Source of the DNA: Alphaproteobacteria bacterium | GTDB lineage: Bacteria > Pseudomonadota > Alphaproteobacteria > UBA9655 | Direction: 5' to 3' | DNA: 64,000 nt | NCBI GenBank assembly: GCA_017992885.1 | Contig: JAGONT010000004.1 | Location: forward strand, 1-64,000 | Notes under the pieces: generated by a model | What the model was told of the DNA's origin: nothing | Seen by the model: only the letters and a program-made list of their open reading frames with translations | The model's database searches: none | In this document: positions 1 through 7,024 of the stretch, piece after piece | Layout of the letters: each line of letters starts with the position of its first letter | How positions within the stretch are numbered: the first letter of the stretch is position 1 | Position numbers and translations under genes: made by a program

Positions 1-114
1 GGTTCCTATGAAGAGCTTGAGGGATTCTTACAAGCAAAATACGGTTATCAAAAAGAACAAACTCAAAAGGAAATTCAGAAATTTCTTGATAAGAACAATT
101 GGAAACTTAAATAA
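1..114 (+). CDS. CsbD-like protein, C-terminal fragment
   Basis: An open frame enters from the window edge and ends at TAA 112-114, giving 37 residues. The segment GSYEELEGFLQAKYGYQKEQ and its tail resemble the end of CsbD-family proteins, small stress-induced proteins of unknown mechanism, in which a G-x-L-x-G-x-(L/I)-Q-x-(R/K)-Y-G-Y-x-K motif precedes an acidic/lysine-rich helix. The N-terminus lies outside the window, so length and start cannot be judged. The neighbouring DUF3309 genes are also of a type often found among small stress genes, which fits, but the family call rests on a short stretch. Confidence 0.55.
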   Translation, partial: GSYEELEGFLQAKYGYQKEQTQKEIQKFLDKNNWKLK

Positions 115-139
115 TAATACAATTTAGGAAGGGAGAAAA

Positions 140-493
140 ATGACATTTTCAAAAAATACCATGATGGCAGCAGCCATCATTTTCCTAAGCTTGAGTGGTA
201 TCGCAAAGGCTAAGGGAGAAGAAAAAAGTGCCGATCCAAAGCAAGCTGAGGAGATCCAATCAATACTCAACGCCTTTGAGGATATTGAAAAGTGTGATGG
301 ATCACAAAGGGCAGAAAACATTTGCAGAAGCAAATGTACAGGCGAAGGTCATCTTTGGGGTAAAGGAACCTGTAGTCAGCAAGAAGTATGGGATGTCTGT
401 TCAACTCATTGCCGCGCAGACTGGATCAAAGATTGCGTTGCAACAGCAACTAACAAAACAAATAATTTAAAAGGGACTGCTGACTGTAAATAA
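140..493 (+). CDS. small secreted Cys-rich protein, unknown function
   Basis: 117 residues with a strong Shine-Dalgarno (GGAAGGGAG) upstream of the ATG. The N-terminus has a Sec signal peptide: a short basic start, the hydrophobic run MMAAAIIFLSLSG, and a likely cleavage after AKA near residue 24. The mature part contains eight cysteines, an even number that suggests disulfides in the periplasm or outside the cell; it includes C-x3-C and C-x3-C spacings and no domain I recognise. Another small exported protein with regularly spaced cysteines lies at 49396-49665, but the two do not align convincingly. Function unknown. Confidence 0.75.
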   Translation: MTFSKNTMMAAAIIFLSLSGIAKAKGEEKSADPKQAEEIQSILNAFEDIEKCDGSQRAENICRSKCTGEGHLWGKGTCSQQEVWDVCSTHCRADWIKDCVATATNKTNNLKGTADCK

Positions 494-529
494 TCGGTAA
501 ATATACCTATCGAATATGTTAATTTGAAA

Positions 530-562
530 GGAAAGAGGGCCTTATTTTTGGGCCTTCTTTCC
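530..562. terminator. possible hairpin after the Cys-rich gene
   Basis: GGAAAGAGGGCC pairs with GGCC(T)TCTTTCC across a short T-rich loop, about 12 bp with one G-T wobble, 37 nt after the preceding stop. No T-tract follows the stem, so it is not a textbook intrinsic terminator. It may act as an mRNA 3' end or separate this gene from the downstream DUF3309 gene. Confidence 0.3.
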
Positions 563-601
563 TAAAAGTTCAAAAGCGGAAAAACTTAGGGAGGCATAAA
601 A

Positions 602-760
602 ATGTCATTGGGAACGATTCTTTTAATTATTCTAATCCTTATCTTAGTTGGTGCTTTACCAACATGGGGGCATAGTCGTGAGTGGGGGTATGGACCCAGT
701 GGGATTGTCGGCGTTATTCTTATCGTACTTGTTATATTGCTCCTTTTAGGACGAATATAA
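602..760 (+). CDS. DUF3309 family micro-protein (copy A)
   Basis: A 52-residue protein, MSLGTILLIILILILVGALP... ending LLLLGRI. Two hydrophobic helices flank a short loop with W-x-H-S-R-E-W-G-Y-G-P-S-G, the signature I associate with the DUF3309 small membrane proteins of proteobacteria (function unknown). The start ATG is preceded by GGGAGG at 7 nt. From position 609 to the stop the DNA is identical to the reverse complement of 1345-1496, which encodes copy B on the other strand. Such identity, including silent sites, means recent duplication or ongoing gene conversion. Confidence 0.8.
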   Translation: MSLGTILLIILILILVGALPTWGHSREWGYGPSGIVGVILIVLVILLLLGRI

Positions 761-815
761 ACTCGTTAAAAAATAGGCTAACTTTGACCACAAAAGCTGC
801 TCGATCAAAACTCAT

Positions 816-950
816 ATGAAAGATAAATCCATAATGAGAAACACACTTTTTTCATTGGCAGAATTAGAAAAAACTTTTGATTTTAAAGAGTTTAAAAAGG
901 AATATCACCGCTTAAAAAGCTGGGGGGGATGCTCACCTCTATCGATCTAA
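816..950 (+). pseudogene. 5' part of SpeD-like gene, upstream frame
   Basis: Frame ATG 816 to TAA 948-950 encodes 44 residues. Residues 1-38 (to ...RLKSWGG) read as the N-terminal helix region of the AdoMet-decarboxylase-like protein continued at 929. The frame runs through seven consecutive G (922-928) and then terminates out of frame with the conserved domain. The codons at the tract are TGG GGG GGA TGC; the heptamer G GGG GGA (923-929) fits the X XXY YYZ rule for -1 slippage, and a -1 shift enters ATG CTC ACC..., joining the two parts into about 150 residues. It could instead be a true frameshift mutation or a homopolymer sequencing error. Confidence 0.55.
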
Positions 951-1267
951 AAAAGTGTAGCCCCAAGATAATTAGATCATATGATCACTTAAAACAATAT
1001 ATATTTGACCTTTCTGACCTTATCGATATGAGAAGATTTGGTGACTCCACAATCATAACTTTTGGCGAAAAAGATGAAGTATTAGGGTACTCTATGACCC
1101 AATTCATTGAGACTTCCCTTATTTCTGGACATTTTGCCGACGAGACCAACTCAGGGTTTATTGATATTTTCAGTTGTAAAGTCTACAACCCCATGAAAGC
1201 CGCAACATTCACCAAAGATTATTTTGAAGCAACTAGCGCTAAAATTGGGGTTATCTTTAGAGATTAA
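929..1267 (+). CDS. S-adenosylmethionine decarboxylase (SpeD)-like protein
   Basis: 112 residues covering the core of the pyruvoyl-dependent AdoMet decarboxylase fold. Visible landmarks are S-I-D-L-K-K-C-S-P-K at the first strand, the region ETSLISGHFADE aligning with the self-processing Ser and following His segment of SpeD, and I-D-I-F-S-C-K, which aligns with the V-D-I-F-T-C motif holding the catalytic Cys. Canonical SpeD makes decarboxylated AdoMet for spermidine synthesis; members with the SGHF pattern are divergent and their substrate may differ. The ATG follows directly on a G7 tract with no proper Shine-Dalgarno spacing, and the natural N-terminus is in another frame at 816. No speE or other polyamine gene is nearby. 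Confidence 0.65.
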   Translation: MLTSIDLKKCSPKIIRSYDHLKQYIFDLSDLIDMRRFGDSTIITFGEKDEVLGYSMTQFIETSLISGHFADETNSGFIDIFSCKVYNPMKAATFTKDYFEATSAKIGVIFRD

Positions 1268-1294
1268 AAAAGAACTTTATTTCACAGTCTATAT

Positions 1295-1329
1295 CTCCGC
1301 CTTCCCCAAAAGATGGCAAGAAGGCGGAG
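1295..1329. terminator. hairpin after speD-like gene
   Basis: CTCCGCCTT (1295-1303) and AAGGCGGAG (1321-1329) form a perfect 9-bp GC-rich stem with a 17-nt loop, 28 nt after the SpeD-like stop codon. It lies between convergent genes, so it could terminate or stabilise transcripts from either side. There is no clear T-tract. Confidence 0.4.
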
Positions 1330-1344
1330 GTTAAAGCCTTAAAG

Positions 1345-1497
1345 TTATATTCGTCCTAAAAGGAGCAATATAACAAGTACGATAAGAATAACGCCGACAA
1401 TCCCACTGGGTCCATACCCCCACTCACGACTATGCCCCCATGTTGGTAAAGCACCAACTAAGATAAGGATTAGAATAATTAAAAGAATCGTTCCCAT
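1345..1497 (-). CDS. DUF3309 family micro-protein (copy B)
   Basis: 50 residues starting MGTILLIILI and otherwise identical to copy A at 602-760, at DNA as well as protein level. The start is one codon downstream of the copy A alignment because TTG there corresponds to ATG here; GAGGAA lies 5 nt upstream. Two hydrophobic helices predict an inner-membrane micro-protein. Function is unknown for the family. Its upstream region differs entirely from copy A, so the two copies should be under different control. Confidence 0.75.
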   Translation of the reverse strand: MGTILLIILILILVGALPTWGHSREWGYGPSGIVGVILIVLVILLLLGRI

Positions 1498-1585
1498 TGA
1501 TGTTCCTCGCAGGTTTTTCGTTGGCCCCTAAGGGGAAGCAACAAGTACTTCCCTTCAAGATGTTATTAATACTATAGCTTTTTAG

Positions 1586-1873
1586 CTATTTTATGTGATG
1601 ACAAGTCACCTTGATTCTAACTTGTTTTCCATCAGAGCGCAGATCGTAATACATCTCTCCGCTTTTCGTTTGGCTTCCAATAGATTTTATTTCAAGATGA
1701 GGGTCATGGACGATTGCCAGAAGATTTGCATCTGTTACGGCAGGTTCTTTCAAGATAAATTCCTTATCCCCTTCTATGGCTTTTCCATGCTGTTGAACAA
1801 GATCTTTAATGTCTTTCGTAGTAAAATTCTCTAAACGTTTGTGAGTCTCTGATGTCGTATGATGAGTTGTCAT
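1586..1873 (-). CDS. hypothetical protein, 95 residues
   Basis: A good Shine-Dalgarno, GGAGG 7 nt before the ATG, supports translation. The protein is hydrophilic and charged, without signal peptide or membrane segment: N-terminal MTTHHTTSE, a middle with E-F-I-L-K-E-P-A-V-T-D, and a C-terminal strand-rich part ending TCHHIK. I do not recognise a family. It lies in the small-gene accessory region, on the same strand as DUF3309 copy B, and may be co-transcribed with it. Confidence 0.6.
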   Translation of the reverse strand: MTTHHTTSETHKRLENFTTKDIKDLVQQHGKAIEGDKEFILKEPAVTDANLLAIVHDPHLEIKSIGSQTKSGEMYYDLRSDGKQVRIKVTCHHIK

Positions 1874-2219
1874 AATTTATCCTCCAATTATGAAGTTTCA
1901 GGCTAGTACGCTGGATGTAACCATAATCAATTTGCGTTAATATTTAGTAAAAATATATTATCTAAAATTAAAAAATTATTAAATTTTTAGTGTGAGCTTT
2001 TTATTTTGGAGATTGATTTTTATCACTTTTTTGATCGGCAAAAGATTAATAACTTTGTCGTAACGGATGAGATAGAGATAGAAATATAAAATTTGAGGCC
2101 CCCTCCCAAAATTTTTTCACCGGTGGGAAGAGAGGTGAGTTACTCCATTATACCCCAAGAGCACCGGAACCTCTTGGAACATAGGTAATAGTTAATCCGA
2201 TGTTAGGCAGCCCCCTGCG
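1874..2219. other. intergenic, no gene seen
   Basis: 346 nt between the 95-residue gene and the 3' end of the glycosyltransferase gene. The first 200 nt are very AT-rich and should contain the promoter of the 95-residue gene, but I cannot single out a convincing -35/-10 pair. The part 2095-2219 is GC-richer and holds no open frame worth calling. Confidence 0.5.
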
Positions 2220-3143
2220 TCAAGTTTTTTCGCTATTTTTCCATCTTTCATTCAGCACTTCCCTCACTTCATCAATTGAAAGATTTTCCATATAACAATG
2301 GGTATCTTCTGGTGTTTGTTCAATTTTTTTCTCAGGTAAAGGCATAGCCCGAAGAACCCGATGAGGTGACGGCGTTTGATCTGACCAAGGGCCGTAAATT
2401 TGATCGTTCGATGGACCGAAAAGAGCAATCGTTGGTGTTTTGACCGCCGCACTGAGGTGCATCAGCCCTGAATCATTTCCTATAAAAAGACGAGAAGATT
2501 TAATAAGAGCCGCTGAATCTAATAAATGCCCTCCGATTGTATTAAGGCATTGGTTTTTAGGAAGAGCGTGAAGAAGAGGCGCAACGAATTCTTTCTCATT
2601 AGGAGCCGCAAAAATAGCGACTTGAGCGTCAGGATTATTTTGACAGAATTCACGCAAAAGAGTGATAAACCTATCAAGTGGCCACTGTTTACCAAACCAT
2701 CCCGCTGCAGGAGCCACAGCAAGAGTGGGGCGATCAAGCTTTGTGCGGGAAAGCCGCTCTTCAGAAAACCACAATGTTGGCGAGAGGGGAGATCGAGCTT
2801 TCAAACAACGGCTAATTTGCAGGACTTTATGAGGACGTGAGGAAGGCTGCTTCCATACATGTTTTTCCTTAGCCTTCAGAAAAAAAGGCAGCAGTGATCC
2901 TCTAAAATCAATAATCCGATTCCAATGTTGGTTATGAGTTTCTTTCCATAGGTCAATCCAGTGTTTCTTCCAAGGGTGCTTGCCTTTAACAATTAACTTT
3001 TCAAGATGAGGAAGATCTGCAAAAAGCGGAGCGGTTAACGGCGTCACAATAATAACGCAGGGTTCATCCTTATACTTATCAATAGCCCCTGTGGTCATCA
3101 TGGCGTCTCCCAAACGAGTGGGAAGAATAAAAAGATTAGTCAT
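2220..3143 (-). CDS. glycosyltransferase family 9 (heptosyltransferase-like)
   Basis: 307 residues in the family that transfers ADP-heptose onto lipopolysaccharide core. The N-terminal Rossmann half begins F-I-L-P-T-R-L-G-D-A-M-M, where the G-D matches the GT9 acceptor-side motif; the C-terminal half has the nucleotide-sugar motif region S-R-L-F-I-G-N-D-S-G-L-M-H-L-S-A-A and A-L-F-G-P-S. A link to LPS is supported by lptD/F/G in the window, though the sugar acceptor cannot be read from sequence. It stands alone, with 215 nt of untranslated DNA before trxA upstream. Family confident; exact waa assignment not. Confidence 0.85.
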   Translation of the reverse strand: MTNLFILPTRLGDAMMTTGAIDKYKDEPCVIIVTPLTAPLFADLPHLEKLIVKGKHPWKKHWIDLWKETHNQHWNRIIDFRGSLLPFFLKAKEKHVWKQPSSRPHKVLQISRCLKARSPLSPTLWFSEERLSRTKLDRPTLAVAPAAGWFGKQWPLDRFITLLREFCQNNPDAQVAIFAAPNEKEFVAPLLHALPKNQCLNTIGGHLLDSAALIKSSRLFIGNDSGLMHLSAAVKTPTIALFGPSNDQIYGPWSDQTPSPHRVLRAMPLPEKKIEQTPEDTHCYMENLSIDEVREVLNERWKNSEKT

Positions 3144-3358
3144 TAAAATCTACCTTGTGTAAAAAAATACTTTCAGCTCAATGGCCTTTATAAAAATCGT
3201 CTTTATTCCATCTTCATCATCAGTTCTTAAAAGTCGATGTAGGACGTAACGTCTTGAGATGATCTCTTAATACTATCGAAAACGAAGGTAAGATTCAACA
3301 AAAAGAGGCATTTCTTCAAAACGATGAACTAAAAAGCTTAATAGCGGAAAGCACTCCC

Positions 3359-3676
3359 CTATGCAGATTTAATCCATTCAATTAGAGCTGTCTTTGATTG
3401 AACACCGACTTTTGTTCCCACCATCACTCCTCCTTTGAAAAGCATAAGGGTGGGAATCGATCGAATACCCAATGATGCAGGTGTTTCAGGATTTTCATCG
3501 ATGTTCAGTTTAGCAATAACCGCACCATCTTTAATGTCTTCAGCGACTTCCTCTAAAACAGGAGCAATCATTCGACAAGGACCACACCATTCAGCCCAAA
3601 AATCGAGAAGAACAGGCTTGGCTGACTCCATAACATCTTTTTTGAAAGAGGCGTCTGTTACTTTTAAAATACCCAT
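3359..3676 (-). CDS. trxA: thioredoxin
   Basis: 105 residues, the usual length of thioredoxin 1, with active site W-C-G-P-C (Cys31, Cys34) and the conserved cis-Pro segment S-I-P-T-L-M-L-F. It reduces cytoplasmic disulfides with electrons from thioredoxin reductase. It sits 18 nt after the addA stop on the same strand; the addB-addA-trxA order recurs in alphaproteobacteria, so co-transcription is likely. Confidence 0.96.
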   Translation of the reverse strand: MGILKVTDASFKKDVMESAKPVLLDFWAEWCGPCRMIAPVLEEVAEDIKDGAVIAKLNIDENPETPASLGIRSIPTLMLFKGGVMVGTKVGVQSKTALIEWIKSA

Positions 3677-3694
3677 GAATTCATTCCTTTTATC

Positions 3695-6600
3695 TTAAGC
3701 CATAATCTCTTCAGTGTAAGCCCATCGCTGATTTTCGTCAATTAAAGGTATAAATTTTTTTAAAAGAGATTCAGGAATGAGATCAAGGCGAGGACCTTGC
3801 GTCCATAAAAGCCCACAGAGCACGGGTTTGTGAGGATAAATCTTAGAAAGAGCCGCTTGATAGAGAGAAAGCTGTTTCAGATAAACGTGAGGGATATCTG
3901 CAAGCGTCCCAGGAACAGAGGAGTGTGTTTTAAAATCTACCAGAAGAATATGGTCTTCATAAATAATCAGACGATCAATTTGTCCTGAAAGAAAGATTTC
4001 TCCTATCTTTCCAACCACCGGAACCTCTCCTTGAGACAAAGAGCTAAAAAGCTCAGGGTATGCATTCATAACTTTTAAAGCCGTTTCCACTATTTCAAAG
4101 ATAAATTCTTCAGGCACGACTTCTTTTTCTAAAAAGCGCTGAGCGAGGCTTTTCCGCAAATCTTTTTCAACTGAAGGAAGAAAGTCGAGAAGCTTGTGGA
4201 TCAAAATTCCTCTCCTTGTTCCAAAAGATCCAAAGGGAGAAGACTCTATCTTATCTTCATCTTCCCCTTGAGACGGTCTTAAAATCTTCGGAAGTTCTTC
4301 TGGCGAGGGAGGCGTTTTGAGCCATTGAGGGAGCAAGAAGGAGGCTGGCTTTTTAGAGTCAACAGCAGGAAACTCTCCTTCTTTGACAGACGAAAGACGC
4401 CACCCCTTGCCTTGTAGGGCAGAGTCATTAAATTCTATCTCTTGCCCAATTTTTTTGAGGCCTTCTTTCACAAAATCATACCATGTGTCTTGTTGGTTAG
4501 ATTCCCACCCACAGATATACAGAGCGTCTTCAGCACGGGTCAGAGCGACGTATAAGAGACGATAATATTCCTCTTGTTGTTTGTCCCTTATTTTTTTCTT
4601 AATTTTCTGCGTAAGGAAGATATCTTTGGCCGCAGGGGGGAGCCACAGCAAGGCTTTCTCATGAAATTCAAAAGGAGGAGTATCCAGAGGAATTTGGGTT
4701 GTATCAGGCAAAAAAACAACAGGGGCCTGTAACCCTTTGGATCCATGAACTGTCATCACACGAACCTGATTGCTTTGGTCAAGATCACGTTTGAGTTCAA
4801 TGACCTCTTGCGATATCCAATGGAGAAACTTTTGTAGAGAGGGGGTCTGCTCTTGCTGAAAAAACAGGCAAAGATTTAGAAATTCGTCAAGTGAATCTAG
4901 CACTTCAGGACCTAACCGAGCTTGCCATTTTTTTCTGCCTTCAAGGGGTCCTAAAATCGTGCTAAAAAGAGCAAAGGGAGTTAAGAAGTCAACACGTGAG
5001 AGAAGATCAACTAACACACCTCTCACAGCCTTATAACTCTCATGATTTTTAAGGTGTTGCCATAAAGATGTACTTTCACGACCTCTGGCAAGGATAAAAA
5101 GATCTTCCTCAGTCAAACCAAAAAGGGGCCCCTTGAGCACAGTCGCAAGGGTGAGGTCATCTTCAGGAAGCACTAAAAACTCTCCAATTTTGAGAAGATC
5201 TTGGATAGCGATGCCATCAAGCAGCCATAATCGATCAATTCCAGCAACCGGAATGTCGTATTCTTTAAGGGCGCGGATAAGTGTATCCACAAAAGTTGTT
5301 CTTCGTCGTACCAAAATAAGGATATCTCCTGGTGAAATGGGTTTTGCAAGAGGTCCATTTTCACAAAGCCATTTTTGAATGGTCCCCGCTATCTGTTGAG
5401 CCAACCGTTTTTGCGGAGAGTCTAAACGGTGGTGAAGAAGCGGAAGTTGCCAAGGCTCAAGAGGAGGATCTTTTTCCTCTTGTAAAAGGGGCCAAACTTC
5501 TACATGTCCTTGCGCCTCTTTTCGAAAAGGAATGTGCTCTAGGGGAAAAGAGGAGAACGGACGAGCAGAAAAAATTACATCAACAGCAGCCAGAATTTCT
5601 GGCGTTGAGCGAAAGGAAACAGAAAGATCAACATCTTGCCATGTTTTTCCCGAACGCTGAGCAAAAGTTCTTAAATCAGTCTGCATTTGAGTAAAAACAA
5701 GAGGGTCTGCCCCTTGAAAACTATAAATGGATTGTTTGCTATCCCCCACAATAAACAGCGTTCGATGACGCTCATCCGTTGCGGCATTCGCATAAAATTC
5801 TTCTGCAATGGTGCGAATCACCTGCCATTGAGCAGGATTTGTGTCTTGAGCTTCATCAACAAGGATATGATCTAATCCACCATCAAGTTTATAAAGAACC
5901 CAATGACAGCCAGGATTTTTTAACAAAGCAACCGTTTTAAGAATCAAGTCGTCATAATCTAACAGAGATTGGGCTTTTTTAAGCTGTTCATAAACCTCTA
6001 GAAAAGCATGACTAAAACTTAAAAAAGCTTTAGAAACAGTCGATATTTCCAAAGCATTGTGCTTTTGTACCCAGTCTTCAAGCCGTAAAGCTTCAGTTTC
6101 TAACAAATCTTTAAGATCCGGACTTGAAAGAGCAAGCTTTTGGGTTAAAAGACGAGCTCGCTTTTCTCCTTGTTGAGTAAGAAAGAGAGAAAGATAGTCT
6201 TCATAATTTTGATGTTTTTCGGAGTTGGAAAGAGTGAAAAATTGGATCAAAGATCTCGCACGAGCTTGATCTGTGATCCCTCCTGTCTGTAAAAGCTCAC
6301 AATGATTTCGAAAAACTTGCTCAGGAATTCCCCTAACAAGAGAATCTAAAAGACCTTTTTGTGTCACATGCGCTGTGTTAAGAGCTCTCTCAATATCCTG
6401 CGGAAGGCTATCTTCAAAGAAGAGCCTGTGTTGTAAGACAAAGTCAGTTAGGTCCCTTAAAGTAGTCTCGCTAAAACGAATGATAAGCTCTTGAAGAGAA
6501 TTTTGCAGCTCAGGAATCTCCATCACCCGGTGGGAAGCCTCTTTAATAAGAAACTTTTGTTTTGTGTCATCCGCAACTTCAAAAAAGGGGGAGAGCTCTG

Positions 6601-7024
6601 CTTCTAAAGGAAATCGCTTTAAAAGGGATTGGCAAAAGCTATGAATAGTTTGAATCTTAAGACCACCCGGCGTATCCAAAGTTAAGCTAAAAAGCCTGCG
6701 CGCCTGTTCTATTTTTTCATCAGAGGGAGTAAAGCCTTGAAGAATTTGGAGTGATCTTTGAAGATCGCTTTCAGGTAAAATGGCCCATTCCCCAAGTCTG
6801 GCGCGCACCCGATTCGCCATCTCAGCAGCAGCAGCTTTTGTAAAAGTAAGGCATAAAATACGTTCAGGAGGACACCCTTCCAAGAGAAGATTTAAAACGC
6901 GATCCGTAAGCACTTTTGTTTTCCCTGATCCTGCAGAGGCAGCAACCCAAACTGAGTGATGAGGAGAAGCCGCTAAGCGTTGAGATGTTGCAGCTGTTTG
7001 ATGAGGCATTAGAGTCTTCCCCAT
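3695..7024 (-). CDS. addA: double-strand break repair helicase-nuclease AddA
   Basis: 1109 residues, a UvrD/Rep-type superfamily 1 helicase fused to a C-terminal RecB-like nuclease. Seen in order: Walker A A-A-S-A-G-S-G-K-T (28-36), motif II D-E-A-Q-D-T, motif III G-D-S-K-Q-S-I-Y-S-F-Q, motif IV S-F-R-S-T, motif V V-M-T-V-H-G-S-K-G-L, motif VI Y-V-A-L-T-R-A-E-D, and nuclease residues D-R plus D1030-F-K1032. With AddB it processes double-strand ends for RecA loading, the AddAB equivalent of RecBCD. The gene overlaps addB by 16 nt (translational coupling) and is followed by trxA. Confidence 0.97.
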   Translation of the reverse strand: MGKTLMPHQTAATSQRLAASPHHSVWVAASAGSGKTKVLTDRVLNLLLEGCPPERILCLTFTKAAAAEMANRVRARLGEWAILPESDLQRSLQILQGFTPSDEKIEQARRLFSLTLDTPGGLKIQTIHSFCQSLLKRFPLEAELSPFFEVADDTKQKFLIKEASHRVMEIPELQNSLQELIIRFSETTLRDLTDFVLQHRLFFEDSLPQDIERALNTAHVTQKGLLDSLVRGIPEQVFRNHCELLQTGGITDQARARSLIQFFTLSNSEKHQNYEDYLSLFLTQQGEKRARLLTQKLALSSPDLKDLLETEALRLEDWVQKHNALEISTVSKAFLSFSHAFLEVYEQLKKAQSLLDYDDLILKTVALLKNPGCHWVLYKLDGGLDHILVDEAQDTNPAQWQVIRTIAEEFYANAATDERHRTLFIVGDSKQSIYSFQGADPLVFTQMQTDLRTFAQRSGKTWQDVDLSVSFRSTPEILAAVDVIFSARPFSSFPLEHIPFRKEAQGHVEVWPLLQEEKDPPLEPWQLPLLHHRLDSPQKRLAQQIAGTIQKWLCENGPLAKPISPGDILILVRRRTTFVDTLIRALKEYDIPVAGIDRLWLLDGIAIQDLLKIGEFLVLPEDDLTLATVLKGPLFGLTEEDLFILARGRESTSLWQHLKNHESYKAVRGVLVDLLSRVDFLTPFALFSTILGPLEGRKKWQARLGPEVLDSLDEFLNLCLFFQQEQTPSLQKFLHWISQEVIELKRDLDQSNQVRVMTVHGSKGLQAPVVFLPDTTQIPLDTPPFEFHEKALLWLPPAAKDIFLTQKIKKKIRDKQQEEYYRLLYVALTRAEDALYICGWESNQQDTWYDFVKEGLKKIGQEIEFNDSALQGKGWRLSSVKEGEFPAVDSKKPASFLLPQWLKTPPSPEELPKILRPSQGEDEDKIESSPFGSFGTRRGILIHKLLDFLPSVEKDLRKSLAQRFLEKEVVPEEFIFEIVETALKVMNAYPELFSSLSQGEVPVVGKIGEIFLSGQIDRLIIYEDHILLVDFKTHSSVPGTLADIPHVYLKQLSLYQAALSKIYPHKPVLCGLLWTQGPRLDLIPESLLKKFIPLIDENQRWAYTEEIMA

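Larger units (their letters stand above)
609..1496. repeat. perfect 152-bp inverted repeat flanking speD-like gene
   Basis: Arms 609-760 and 1345-1496 are exact reverse complements, read base by base; the only difference just outside is at position 608/1497. The arms coincide almost exactly with the two DUF3309 coding sequences, and the flanks (upstream regions of each copy) are unrelated. The 584-bp segment between them holds the SpeD-like gene and a small hairpin. Homologous recombination between the arms would invert this segment; no recombinase gene or site is visible. Confidence 0.9.

Noticed and set aside
5332-5694. Plus-strand open frame of 120 residues inside addA
   Set aside because: It is antisense to the well-conserved helicase region, has no ribosome site and no recognisable protein; a shadow of addA codon usage.
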